Below, in pieces: positions 34,593 through 45,769 of a DNA stretch of 64,000 bases. The notes below the pieces were generated by a model. It searched no databases, was not told the DNA's origin, and was given only the letters and a program-made list of their open reading frames with translations. Position 1 is the stretch's first letter; each line of letters opens with the position of its first letter. Source of the DNA: Albifimbria verrucaria. Taxonomy: Eukaryota; Ascomycota; Sordariomycetes; Hypocreales; Stachybotryaceae. Location: positions 1,240,001 through 1,304,000 of the forward strand of contig JAHREC010000016.1 in assembly GCA_020081605.1 (NCBI GenBank). The letters are read 5' to 3'. A program made the translations under genes and the position numbers.

Positions 34593-36050
34593 TTTAGTAA
34601 TTTGGTAGCGAATCGGAAGATGATCGAGCAAAGGAAAACGACAATGGCATTATTTTATTCCTAGATGAACACCTCTCGTCTTTAAGTGTTTGTGCAGCAC
34701 AAGCTTACCATGCAGCAAGACCTCTTAATGCTGCAGGGCCGGTTTCATAATGGAGTATTGATCAGGGCTCCCAGAGACTATATCGCCTCTGATTCGCTAG
34801 ATCGTTTCATCGGCACATGAATCGTTACCTGTCAGGACCGTTAGGACGGAGCCCGAGGGCCTCTGCACACGGACAAAAGCCGGGCGGTACCCTAATTGAT
34901 CGTCATGTCCAGGGTTTCGTCACCCGTACAGCTCATGGCTCCACATTCTGCTGTGGGCTAGACTGGAGAAGTCTGGACTGATGTTGCAGGATTTTCCGGG
35001 CGATCGTAATGTCATCTACTAGTTTGGGTATAAATCATCTGCACTTACACATATAGGACCCAGAATTATCAGACGAGGGACAGGAGGCCAGGGACGCGGT
35101 ATCCGGGCCGGGTTAACGAGTATCGGGACAAGGGACGGATGTTAGGGTACCCTAGCTTCCGTGTCTTTTTCCCTGCTAGTGTGCGCCTGTCATGGAGAAA
35201 AGGCCAAACAACGAATAGAGATGTTGCAAGCGGGTGTCCTTGCTGGAAGATCCCACACCGTGAAAATTAATGGTGAATTTCGTGAAACCACAAGACACCC
35301 TGCTGTAGACACAAGCTGCGTCACAATAATTTAGTTAGCAGGCATATCCCTTCCACGCAACCCAAGGAACAAGCAGTGACCTTGGAAAGATTCAGAATGA
35401 TCGTAAAGCCTAGTGGAAGTGGACATTCAGTTTCGTCAGGAAACTCCGTGTAGCACTGCCCTCTTCGTTCTTTCACTATCGTGATTACATTTGAAAACAG
35501 TTGGAAGACCCCAGCATAAGACGGCAATGCTAGTTAAAAACTTCATATCTCGCTTAGTAGCTCCGAAAAGATGATCTCGCGCTCATGCAAACTAGCAAAG
35601 ATCTGTAATGCCGAGTAGCTAAGACAAGACCGTTGAATCAACGGAGCCAATAACGGAGACCCATTAGGCTGGAAACTGTCGATCTCTTCCAGCAAGGTTC
35701 TAGCAAGGGTGTTTTACTGTATACAGGCTCTCGTGTTTATGGGCCCCTCCCTGTGTTCCAGACTCCCTGTTACATTGTCAGAGAGCTAAGTTGTCTGGGT
35801 TGCGAGCGGTGTGTTGGCTCACGGCGCCGTGCCGAGAGAACTACAAGGCGCCATAACGCGCTCGAACGCTTGGTGAAGGCATTTTAGCTTCAACTCGACT
35901 CTCCTTCTTTTCAGCCCTTTCTTTTTCTCCACGTCGTTGTTATAGTTGTCGGTCGCCCCATTTGTGATCTGTTTTCTTTCTCCGACAATATCCAAACAAC
36001 AGAAGGCTGGCTCTTACCTAGTTGTTTCCAAAAGTTGCAAATTCAGCACA
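34593..36050. promoter_or_regulatory. Divergent intergenic region between the SDR and the rhodopsin-domain gene
   Basis: About 1.45 kb with no supported gene. Pyrimidine-rich tracts (CTTCTTTTCAGCCCTTTC near 35910) just upstream of the 36051 gene are typical of fungal core promoters. A 68-codon frame at 35321-35527 was not convincing. Confidence 0.4.
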
Positions 36051-37364
36051 ATGGGTGCGGCTACGTCGAAGGACATAGCAGCGGCCACCTTGGTCCTGCT
36101 TGGGTTCGATATTATCACATTAGCGATGCGGTTCTGGGTTCGAATACAGCGAGCGGCTTGGGGTCCTGATGACTGGGCAATGGTAGCCACCATCGTATGT
36201 CTCACAGAACAAAGATTTAGAGAAGCAGCTCTGCTAACCAACACAGCCAGTGTGGGTCGTATCACAAGTTGGCCTGATTGGCATGGCCTGGAGTGGAGTT
36301 GGGCAACTTGACTCAACTCTTTCTGAGCAACAGGTTGCCGACTCTTTGTTTGTGAGTTGGCCAACAGTAAATTCTCCTTTTATTCACTCTTTAACAGTCG
36401 TTGCAGTGGTTCTATGTGTTTCAGGAGTTCTGGTGTTTTACTCTTGTCGCCTTGAAGTGGTGCCTCGGATTCACACTGCTTCGCATTGCGGACGGGATGC
36501 GATGGGTCAAGATCATCATTTACAGTTGTCTCTTTTAGTCACGACATGTACTGGTGGGACAGGCATGTACCTTTTCTTTCAATGTTCCCCAGTGGAGTGA
36601 GTATTGGTGCCATATCTTTGACCGCGTCTTCTGACAAACTGCAGGAAGAACTGGCACACATCCATGGAGGGCTCTTGTAAAGCTCGCGAAATCCAGACTG
36701 CTCTATCCTTCCTAGTTGCTGCGGTATCAATAACCACGGATTGGATATTCGCCATTTTGCCTATTGCACTGATATGGAGACTTCAAATGGCTACTCGAGT
36801 TAAAGCCTCTGTAGCCGGCCTACTTGGCTTGGGATTCTTGTAAGACTAAATACCCCTTCTGGGCGCTAATTCAGGAGAAATTTGCTAACAGTTCCCAGCG
36901 CGTCTATTGCGCCCATCGTCCGACTGAAGTATCTCCTCCTGATGAACGACAACGCTCGGTTCCTTCAAGCTCTAGGCATCATCCTAGCATGGGCACAAGC
37001 CGAGGTTGGCATTGGCATGCTGGTCGCCAACCTCCCTGCCTGTCGACCTCTCCTCGAACGTGCCTTGTCGCGGATTATGGGCTCAAACAACAAGTCGAAC
37101 AAAGGTGCTACGGATAACGGAGGTGTTAAGAGCAGTTACCTGGAGCTGGGAGAAAGAGGCTCGACGAAGAAGCACATGGACAAGACCAGCCATTCCGGTA
37201 TCGAAACACGAGTTTACGGAAGGGATATGAACGGGGACAGCAGCGAAAGCCTGCAAGACGACGAAAGTCAAAAGAAAATCATGACGAGCAGTGGCCTTGG
37301 TGCCATCCGCGTGCAGCGCGACTTCGAAATGGAAGTTGAAATTGAACGTGGAGTGGCAAAGTAA
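36051..37364 (+). CDS. Fungal rhodopsin-domain integral membrane protein (PTH11/SAT4-like)
   Basis: A seven-TM plasma-membrane protein of the fungal rhodopsin-domain family, whose members include PTH11-like receptors. Exon 1: ATSKDIAAATLVLLGFDII with TM1, then FWVRIQRAAWGPDDWAMVAT, whose R..WGxDDW pattern is typical. Exons 2-4: GLIGMAWSGVGQLDSTL, QWFYVFQEFWCFTLVALKWC, YLFFQCSPVE then KNWHTSMEGSCKAREIQTAL, again a family landmark. TM6 TTDWIFAILPIALIWRLQ and TM7 VGIGMLVANLPACRPLLERA. A hydrophilic 110-residue cytosolic tail follows with KKHMDKTSHSGIETRVYGR and ends EIERGVAK. Four introns are seen (about 36196-36249, 36350-36405, 36599-36645, 36839-36898). One frame break near 36536. About 390 residues. 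Ligand unknown. Confidence 0.8.
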
Positions 37365-37785
37365 CACTACCCAGCACCTTGAACAACTAGCCTACCATTG
37401 GCAGTGGCAATCCCACACATGAAAATGTTTTGGCCAGAGCCACAGCACCATTTATTCCTGTACTATAACCATGTATTCAGCCGGTCTTTTAACTTGAAGA
37501 GAGGTTGTGAATTATGATGTAGCACTCCGTGGCTACAGATTATACTTGACTTCTAGATGCGGCGCCGTTCCTGTCCCCCATTTCGATCGAAGAGGTGGTA
37601 ACGGGGAAATATTGATTGAATTTCTTACATTATCCCTAGACTTGCCATACATGCAAGCCCTGGCCTCTCTGTCAGAGGCTGGATCTGGTGAGTCAGATCC
37701 GTCTTGTTGATTCACCTACTTGTTCAAGCCGCTCCCACCATATTTTACAACTTGCAAGGTCTTTTTCTCAATGAGGTATGTTCAC

Positions 37786-38806
37786 CTAAAAATTTCTGCG
37801 TTCCACTGCCATTGTTCTTGCCTTGCTCACTATGCAAAGGATAGCTCCTCCTAGAATAACCCCTAGTTCAAAAAGCACAAGGTATACGAAGTATGCACCC
37901 TCTCTGGATCCGAATTTGGTATTTGTTCTATCGACAGTCTCTGCAGCAGTTATTGTGTTGTTTAGAGACGACTGGGAAGGCGGCGTAACATTGTATAATG
38001 ATCCTGCAATATCCCATAGGTAAAGGTTAGGATCCCTGAAAAGGACAAGACAAACACTACTTGACTATTTCTCGTTGTTAAAAGCACAAACTGAATAACA
38101 TGGTATAATCTTACAAAATTTCCAGAACAAAATGACAAGAGTGCGAGCTGGTTCGCTATTTGTGATTGCTCATTTGCCACTGCAGCCGCAAATAATGCAG
38201 CGAGTCCAAGTCCTCCCATGGTGATTGGCAAAGAAACACCAAGTAGCCATATAAGACCACGACTCTGTGACACTCTCTTTCCAAAACTCTTTAAGGCAGT
38301 TTGTACGCCGTAAAAATTGAAACGATTTAAGGCCGGAGGGGGTGGACTCCATCAAAACAGCAGCCTTCAGCTAATAGTCTTTGTGGAAGTAGTATACTAA
38401 GTGCGGTTCGTGACTTGGAGCCCTCTGTAAAACCCTCCAGAGGATCTAAGAAAGTTAAGAATAGAATCGGGTTAATAAATGTTGCTTTACAATAACCTAT
38501 AATTTGTATATAATCCTTCTTTTTATGCACCGCTCACCAGCAGGAGAGGATAGGACTGGCAAATCGAAGGCAAGCAGAGCAGAGCACATTATTGTATCAG
38601 GTATAGTTTCATCTGGCGCTCGTGGATTTCCTCTTCTGCTGAACAAAACAATTGATTTGCTGCCATATAATTTGCAGTTTCTTATGATTGTATTGCAACC
38701 ATGGCGGCAAGATCACCGATTAAAATTTGTCACACTCGCTTTGCTTGCCACCAGCAACATTGCCCAGTGCCTAATCTCGCCGGTTTTCTCCCCTTCGTCT
38801 GCTTGA
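37786..38806 (-). CDS. Unrecognised fungal membrane protein with three or more hydrophobic segments
   Basis: Not assignable to a named family. Reading downwards: a charged N-terminal piece ETANYMAANQLFCSAEEEIH (about 38640-38690) and RQMKLYLIQ; then TALKSFGKRVSQSRGLIWLL with a hydrophobic segment ITMGGLGLAALFAAAVANEQ (about 38170-38230); an intron (about 38034-38112); DPNLYLWDIAGSLYNV; then FVYLVLFELGVILGGAILCI as a TM segment and SKARTMAVERRNF with a stop at 37786. The intron and the shared frame on both sides support a real gene. Frame breaks near 38030 and 38330 fit one-base deletions. Start not determined. Confidence 0.5.
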
Positions 38807-39098
38807 CCTCGAGTATTAATGACGTTGTGACCACTGCGAAATGACTATGTGGATAAACAGATGGGTTTATGGGGCTACCATAAAACGATTTAGAATCCAA
38901 GGGAAGCAAGACAATTCAACGTTGGATTTCCACTCCCTCGCGAATCATAGCATGAAACAAAAAAGTCAACTGCCTAAGGAAAGCCATCAGGCGTAATACA
39001 CCTCCAGATCAACCCATAAATTCTATCTTAGTGATAATTAAGATACTACAGATAGGGTGGCCTACATGCTGTAAGCCTGACCAAGACTATGACTTTCA

Positions 39099-40501
39099 CT
39101 ACCTACGATATATTCCGCCTTCTCTCGAAACTGTGTACTTGGTGCCTCCAAAACCTCGATCGACTATTTCTATGGCGGCTGCAATTATTGCATAGAGATC
39201 TGGGTTGTCTAAGTCTTTCTCTTCCGCATTAACGATCCAACCGTATGCTTTTTCGTGCAGAGCATCAAGCATTGCTCCCCACGCTGGCAAGTGGAACATC
39301 TGAAATTTCAATTAGCAATTGGTCCGAAATGAAAGCGTTCATTATTTAGAATTTTCGATAGACTTACCTCGTGGAACAATGTCTTTGCGAGAGAAGACTT
39401 CAGTAAACCGTCCATGGGGCGAGGGCGGATGCTGTTTTTTGCCTTCTTGCGGTACTCTTCTAAGGCGTTGTCGCCTTCTAGTGAATCAAAGAGCTTTTGA
39501 GTCCAAATACCCCAATTCTCATGATTTCGTAGTTCATCGAGCCATAAGGGATGTATTGTGACTGTTCCGGGAATATTGATGAGTTCCCCGGTAGGCGGAT
39601 TTGGGGCATCATCGTGTCGCCTGGTAACCGCCTTCACCACATTATCTCTAGTGAGTTCACCCCATTTCTTCCCGCTTGACTCCTGTTTAACCATATTGAT
39701 AAGGTCTGAAGCACCTAATATGGGTTCCTTACGCACTGTGTCGTACCATAGTCCCGTAAGACCAATGGACGGTCTATAATCTAGGGCCGGCTGGCATAGG
39801 ATAATCTGAAAGAAATATTAGCATATAGTTTTGGAAAAGGTAACTTACCTGTCTTTAGAACCAAAGCTGATGAATAATATTCAGGATTTATACTCACAAA
39901 ATCGCGCCAATGGCCATCGGCAGCAGACAATTCTTTCCATGCTTCAGACTGGTCATACCTGCCGCCTCTATCATCTGTTCTGTCAATGGGACCTTTGAGC
40001 TGCTGAAACAACTGAAATAGCGCTTTAAATTTCAACATTAGTAGACGTAAAAATTGATGAATCGGAATAGTCTGGCGCCGTACCTGGCGTCTACAGCAAC
40101 ATTTGTAGTGCCGGGATTTCACTCACCCCTAACCTTCTTTACATTATTCTTGTATTCGTCATTCTCTCCCAATAAATGTTTCACAACATTCTTCACTGCT
40201 CTTCCTTGCCCAGGAATTGGGTTAACCGAATGTCCTAGCTTGAGCTCGCCGTTTCTAGCCCAGCTTTTTGCAGTCTCCATAGCGTTGATCACTTGAATTG
40301 CCAGGTCATTGTCGTCCTGCGCGCCATCCTTTGTTTTGTCTTCATTCTCAAAATTAATCTAAGACTCCAAGAAAGAAGAGAAGTCATGTGCCAGAAGTCG
40401 TAGGTCTGAAACTTACAGCAAGACTTGTGTAATGTCCAGTGAATATCAGCTGCAACAATAAGTGCCTGGCACAGCAAGAGGGCAACCTGGATGACACGCA
40501 T
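39099..40501 (-). CDS. Secreted zincin-like metallopeptidase with HEMFH
   Basis: Begins with a signal peptide (MRVIQVALLLCQALIVAA, start ATG 40501). Exons read INFENEDKTKDGAQDDNDLA, AMETAKSWARNGELKLGHSV, LFQLFQQLKGPIDRTDDRG, LDYRPSIGLTGLWYDTVRKE, TIHPLWLDELRNHENWGIW, and SSLAKTLFHE. A clean intron (donor GTAAGT, acceptor TTTCAG, about 39302-39366) then joins to MFHLPAWGAMLDALHEKAYG, creating the zinc motif HEMFH across the splice. The C-terminal part has NPDLYAIIAAAIEIVDRG, similar in position and pattern to the NPDxYA/FALA segment of deuterolysin-type (M35-like) proteins; a GTxxD motif was not found. About 400 residues. Probable secreted endopeptidase, inferred from motif order only. Confidence 0.6.
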
Positions 40502-41672
40502 CGTAGAATAGAGGTTATACGAGCAATATAAAGCATCTAAGACTTGAATTGGCAATATTTATGGTAAGGCAAAGTAAAAGATTGATAGACCATGTGGTGT
40601 TGAGGATGAAGTACAGTTGGGAAAGAAAGAACATGAATTCTTCGGCCCATATAGAATGTCCGAATCAGCAGTTTGCTTGGGTTTATATATGATGGCCCGT
40701 TGTATAAGCCCGTATATATAAACCATCCTGATGACCTAGAATGCTCCGACACGAACCGAAGTAAGCGTGCCTGCATTTGGAGACTCTAGCACATCGTCCA
40801 ACACTGAATGGTACTATTTTTATTATTGTTGACTAACATACGATCTATTGAGAAAGAGTTGCCAGTGCACTATTATTGGTACCGAAAGTTGGTTTTCACG
40901 TAGGAAGCAACCAAAATAAATACAGTGAAGTCCTCCAGCTGCGTATGCTCCGCCTCCATACGGTCAAGGACATAACAACAATTCCAGACCGTTGGTCACT
41001 TATGCCCCAATTGTAATCCAACTTAAATATTGAGTAGAGTTATGTGGGTTATTATGTACAAATAACACCTACTTCACCTAAGACGAAACTCCCAACAGCA
41101 TATACTGCGCCATCATGTGCCTGGAGATGCACACCACAGTTTCTAGGACATGGTCATTCATACCCCCAATTGCAACGCCACCATAAGCCTCACGTGGAGC
41201 AAAGAGGGGCGATATCTATTTAAAAACAACAACAACTATGAGAAATCCGAGGTCTTGGCCTGTACATACCGTGCATTTATCCATTTAAAGCACCAAAAGC
41301 AGTAGTTGGTAAGATGTGGCTGCTCATGCCCCCAAGTGCAAGGTTAATACAATACGTCTCACCAACGCCAAGCCAAGTTACTCCCATGAGATTTAACTGC
41401 CAGCTCGGTTTTGAAAACAATTTTGATCTCTTTACTGCTCGATAGACCGGAGTCGTAAAAGACTCCCAGGAGTGGGCTATTTCAAGAACACACTAGGATG
41501 GAAGTCTTAAGCCTCCGTTCCCCAGCTACAAGTATGAGTAGGAAACCTTCCACTCTCAACAGTCTGCTAAATTTCCATTTCGGAATTACCACATTATATG
41601 ATTAGTTACTTATTGGGTATCCGTTTGGCATTTTGATAACTTAGGCCCTCCTTGTTTTCGTGAATTTTAACA
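40502..41672. other. Intergenic with a degenerate repeat
   Basis: About 1.2 kb between two divergently transcribed secreted-protein genes. Contains three imperfect copies of a CATxCCCCCAATTGCAA-like motif (see repeat entry). No gene supported. Confidence 0.35.
40985..41350. repeat. Three degenerate copies, about 155 nt spacing
   Basis: Related segments CACTTATGCCCCAATTG (about 41007), CATTCATACCCCCAATTG (about 41155) and GCTCATGCCCCCAAGTG (about 41321) recur at roughly 150-165 nt spacing. On the minus strand two of them read as GGM-containing peptides (VAIGGMNDHVLET and LALGGMSSHILPT). Either a decayed tandem repeat or a decayed repetitive protein gene. Confidence 0.3.
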
Positions 41673-44370
41673 ATGAGGAGGACATATAGGGCTGTCTTTG
41701 CAGGCTGGACCATGCTTGTCTACGCAGCAAATGCCCTCCAACACCACCTACCACCGTCCGTCACAGCTCTTCACATGACTGAGACATCTTTCATCCAGAA
41801 AGAAGACCCAACGTATGAAAACTTTTGTACCTCAGTTACTACTCTTATGGAAGTTTCTGATCCAGGAATAGCATAGCCATTGCTGCCATTGTGCCAACCC
41901 GCCCTGGAGAAGTCGGTATCAATCCACCGACCAATGAGCCTACGTGAGTTCTTTAATATATTTCTCATTCCCACAGGCTCACCGCCGGCTGTGGTATCTT
42001 CGAAACAGGAGCTAACGAAATATTGACTACGCTCAGTCCAGCGCGTATTGAGGGGCACACCAAGTATTTGACTGAGGAGAATGGATCAACCAAGGTTTGT
42101 GCTCTCAAAACAGAAACGCATCTTAAGAATATTTGGATCGACTTAGGGGCATATCACTAAAGCGATTTCTCATCCAGTGGATAGGAGTTGATTCTTCGTA
42201 CATTGCTATCACACAAACGACAAAGACAAACAAGGCTGGCCAAACTGGTATCGCAACCTTGAGAAAGGGTATTGACGTGCACAAGAACGCTGAAGGTGGT
42301 CTGGATATTCTCCTCAGTCCAGCTGTGAAAGGTAAACTTGAAGCTATTGCCAAAAAGTCAGACCTTGTGGAAAGAAAAGTCGCCGCCAAATATGGCACTC
42401 CAAGCGACAGAACGGTGAATCATGCGGCCCACGTCAATTTGTTCATGACGTGGCCGAAGATGCAGAGCTCAAAAACACATTTGACCCTGCTCTGTCCGAT
42501 CAAATTCATCATGAGCTTGAGGAGGACCTATTTGATGATGACCCCACAGATGATTCTAGTTGGGACGGTGACGGCTCTTCAGACGACAGCGACATCGACT
42601 GGGCTGATGATCCTAATAACCCAGCTGACGGTAGTCCTGGAGAACTCGCAGACCAAGGAAGCTACGCTCAGGATGGAGACGGCTTCTATCAAGTTCAGCA
42701 AGGTGCTGGTTCTCAGGATACCTCCGTGGCCTATGCGATTGCTTCTAAAGAGGAGGCAGCGGCCATTGAGCAGCTCTCTCTGGCACGGATGCTGCCTGGA
42801 CAGGAGGCACAATCATAGGTAGCTCACTGTTGATTTGGCTTTTAGCCCAGCCAAGAGCGATGAAGGCTTGTCATATGCTTATGAGATACCGGCATCAAGC
42901 GTCCAGCGGGTTACAAAGACTAGGACCAAGACCACAAGCCAACAGTCCTCAACATCGACGACAACCTCCGCCTGTCCTACGGCTAGCCCTCCGGTAAGTC
43001 GAGTCCCTCTCCAACTTTAAACCTTGCTTAAAAAAACAAATTCTTTCTTTTTTTACTTCATTGGCATCAGTAACAGCAACAGCTAAACAAAAGTTATCAG
43101 ACCAAGTGTAATGCCGAATGTAGTGCAACTACTTCAGAGAGCAACGATCCGAAAGAGACAGGTCTATACAACTGGTACTGCTCAAAAGTACGTTTACTAC
43201 AGTTGTTTGATTCCGCATTCACCCGTTCATGGACTGACTGTTGATCCAGGGCAAGACCAAGGGCTGCATGTGCAGTCCTGATACACTTGAAATCCCGTCA
43301 TATGTTGATATTGAATTTGAGAAGATCCTGCAAGAAGTAACTAGGCACCTGATAGATGACCGTCGAGAACCAGATATCAATTGTCCTGGTTCATTATCAG
43401 TTGTTCCAAGCAAATTCTTCATCAAACAAACCTCGGCGGCATTTTGCAGAGACGTTATGAAAGATCTTGACCGAGAATATTTCCCTACACCATATGATCT
43501 TGAGGGCAATAAGATATCCCCAAGCTAGCTGCCCTGAATGCAGTTGATATGAGAGCAACGACACATACGTTGAGGAAAAGGACGCCACCAGAGGACCCGA
43601 AGAGTTACAAAGACTATAAGGTTTTTCTCAGCTATAAGCCCGGGAACTTAAACTGTCGAGTGCCCCAGCAGGATCTATGCCGGAATGCATATGAAGAACT
43701 CGTTAAAAGTAGCTGTACGTATGCGCCCACTTGGTCATCAACACTTTAAATTAACAGACATTTCATAGGCGGCAGCAATTCGGGATGGTTATCCAATCGC
43801 CTAAAAGATGAAGCTACGATTGATGTAGGTTGTGGAAAATTTATGTGGAAGATTGAAGCGCCGCCTGAGCCTGAACCTGAACCTGAACCTGAACCTGATA
43901 CAGTGGCATTGAAACGTGTGTGCCATAAAAAGCACTTGATTTTATACCTGCGCTCGAACTGTTTGACCTCACGATCAATGTCTTCTGCACTGGTGAAGGA
44001 GAACCATGGTACTCACGGGAAGAGTACAGTACATTTGTACCAGGTCTTTCAAGGATTATTGATACTGGGCCAGTACGATTGAATGCCTCCTGGACAGAGG
44101 GTTGCACTCTCTTCGATAGTCAAGATTTGTATTACCCACTCCTGAAGACCATAGCGTTACATGCATCAGTATCATGCAGGCCAACCTCGAAAAGTGTAAG
44201 TAAAGGGTTCATTATTCTGTTTGTATGTCGTGGTTTTGGTCTACTAACATTCTTTCCTAATAGGTAAAGACAAGAACAAAGGCACAGGCGGCCATGCACG
44301 TGTGGGTTGTTTGGAATATAGCTATTCACCAGATTTGACATTTTCGAAGCAGCCAGTGGGATTACATTAA
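41673..44370 (+). CDS. Unrecognised secreted, multi-exon, Cys-containing protein
   Basis: Starts with a likely signal peptide (MRRTYRAVFAGWTMLVYAA, ATG 41673). Then SIAIAAIVPTRPGEVGINPP (after a one-base repair near 41867), an intron (about 41943-41979), LTAGCGIFETGANEILTTL, an acidic Asp/Ser-rich segment (LEEDLFDDDPTDDSSWDGDG, about 42515-42575), a Thr/Ser linker (TKTRTKTTSQQSSTSTTTSA), and Cys-bearing exons YNWYCSKGKTKGCMCSPD, SAAFCRDVMKDLD, LNCRVPQQDLCRNAYEELVK, DEATIDVGCGKFMWKIEAP, and a PEPEPEPE run near 43862-43900. The tail (VFCTGEGEPWYSREEY..) ends at 44370. The CR..L..SC/GG/VGCG.x.W.I pattern is reminiscent of the tails of some fungal secreted hydrolases, but I cannot name the family. 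Could be two adjacent genes. Exon joins are provisional. Confidence 0.4.
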
Positions 44371-44483
44371 CTTGAGAATTGGTTTTTGTAAGGGGTAAGT
44401 CATATCATACTTGCCAATAGACTCATACTTCTCTCATCACTCTGAATACCCCTCCATTAAGTCCTAAACGTACCTCCCTACCA

Positions 44484-45695
44484 TCAAGTCAGTGGTAGAA
44501 ATATCTGGGAGCCATTGTAGAAATCAGACCTTTCCATAGAGGTATGAATAAGACCATCAAGATAGGTGCCATCATATTGGATCCAAACCAAAGCCGGATG
44601 AAAGTGGTCTCCAGTACTGCGCTTATAGAGACGAACAGGAAATATGTCCTGGCTGTCGACATATCCCTCCACCTGTGGGCCCAGGTTTGGACTTAGCGGC
44701 GTGCTCAATGTAACCGATTTGACGTTCTCAAATGGTTTTAACATATCTTTGAGGCTGTCTATGTCAAATTCTTTGATACCACGAAAGTCTTGTGGTCCAT
44801 CTGGACCGCCGATTGGGAAATTCATAGGTTGTGATGAACGAGCGGCTATCCAGATCTTAACGCTCTGCAGGTTTTCGAACCAATTGAGATGTAGCCAGTG
44901 GAAATCGTAGACTTCATGCCATGAATCAATTCCAGGGAGATCTACATTAGCACAATGTAAAAGTAGGGGAAATTTGGTGTTAATGAGAACTCGAGATTTC
45001 TGGTGTGCTTGAGGACGGCTGGCAGCATGGGCTTGAAAGGTTGGAACCTCTCCATTAGTGGGTGTATAGAGCAGTACGTGAAGAATCGCTGAATAGCCGT
45101 CATATCGGTAAAGATGAATGTTGTCGAACTATATATGGACTCAAGGCATTCCGTCGAGCTGGGAAAGAAATTCAGTAATGGTAGCTGCTTAACTTCTTGG
45201 GCTTTTCGAGGAAGACCTACATGAGTTTACATGAAAGCAGCATTGAGATGTATTCGCTTTGGCCAGTTGAGAAATTGTTGGCGTCCTGCTTCTTTTTCTT
45301 CCAACAGACAGAGTCGGATGTAGCATAGCCCCGGATCGCGGTAATGCCATACTCCTTTTCTGCACGCTCGCCACAAGCCCAATGATTAATCCAAGTCGCC
45401 TGGAGACGTCTGCCATAAGTTACGGCTCTGGGATCATGGCGACGAGTAATGTCCTGGCCTAGAGGGATGTTAAGTTCACTTCTTAGCTGCTCAATGTCCT
45501 GTTGCAGCTTGTCTTCGACTTGGAAGTCAGTTGTGCAAGCCCAACGACAGAAATGCGGATCTTTTCGCCACCACCATGCCAGAAGATGTGCTGACGAAGA
45601 CCTTTGGCACGCCAGAGCTCCAGGTAGATGACATCTCGAATTTCTCGGGGCAGGCGTGTGACGAACAGAGCACCTGTCTGGGGATTAACTGCCAT
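44484..45695 (-). CDS. DUF7730-type fungal protein (LPxEIRxxIY N-terminus)
   Basis: Starts MAVNPQTGALFVTRLPREIR then VIYLELWRAKGLRQHIFWHG, the leucine-proline-x-glutamate-isoleucine-arginine opening that marks many fungal F-box-like/DUF7730 proteins. Continues RPxRDPRAVTYGRRL-like sequence, TDMTAIQRFFTYCSIHPLM, LPAVLKHTRNLEFSL, SVTLSTPLSPNLGPQVEGYV, IFPVRLYKRSTGDHFHPALV and ends at 44484. At least two introns (about 45185-45225 and near 44935). Several one-base breaks. About 350-400 residues, soluble, function unknown. The initiator could lie further upstream, toward 45767. Confidence 0.55.
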
Positions 45696-45769
45696 GATAA
45701 TGTTGTCACGGGAAAGGAGATGGATTTGAAGCCTCGTGCAAGGGAGAACACTTTGTCATCTATGTAAGA

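Noticed and set aside
43862..43900. Minisatellite
   Set aside because: The repeat is only about six units of CCTGAA and stays in frame as Pro-Glu, so it is treated as a protein linker.
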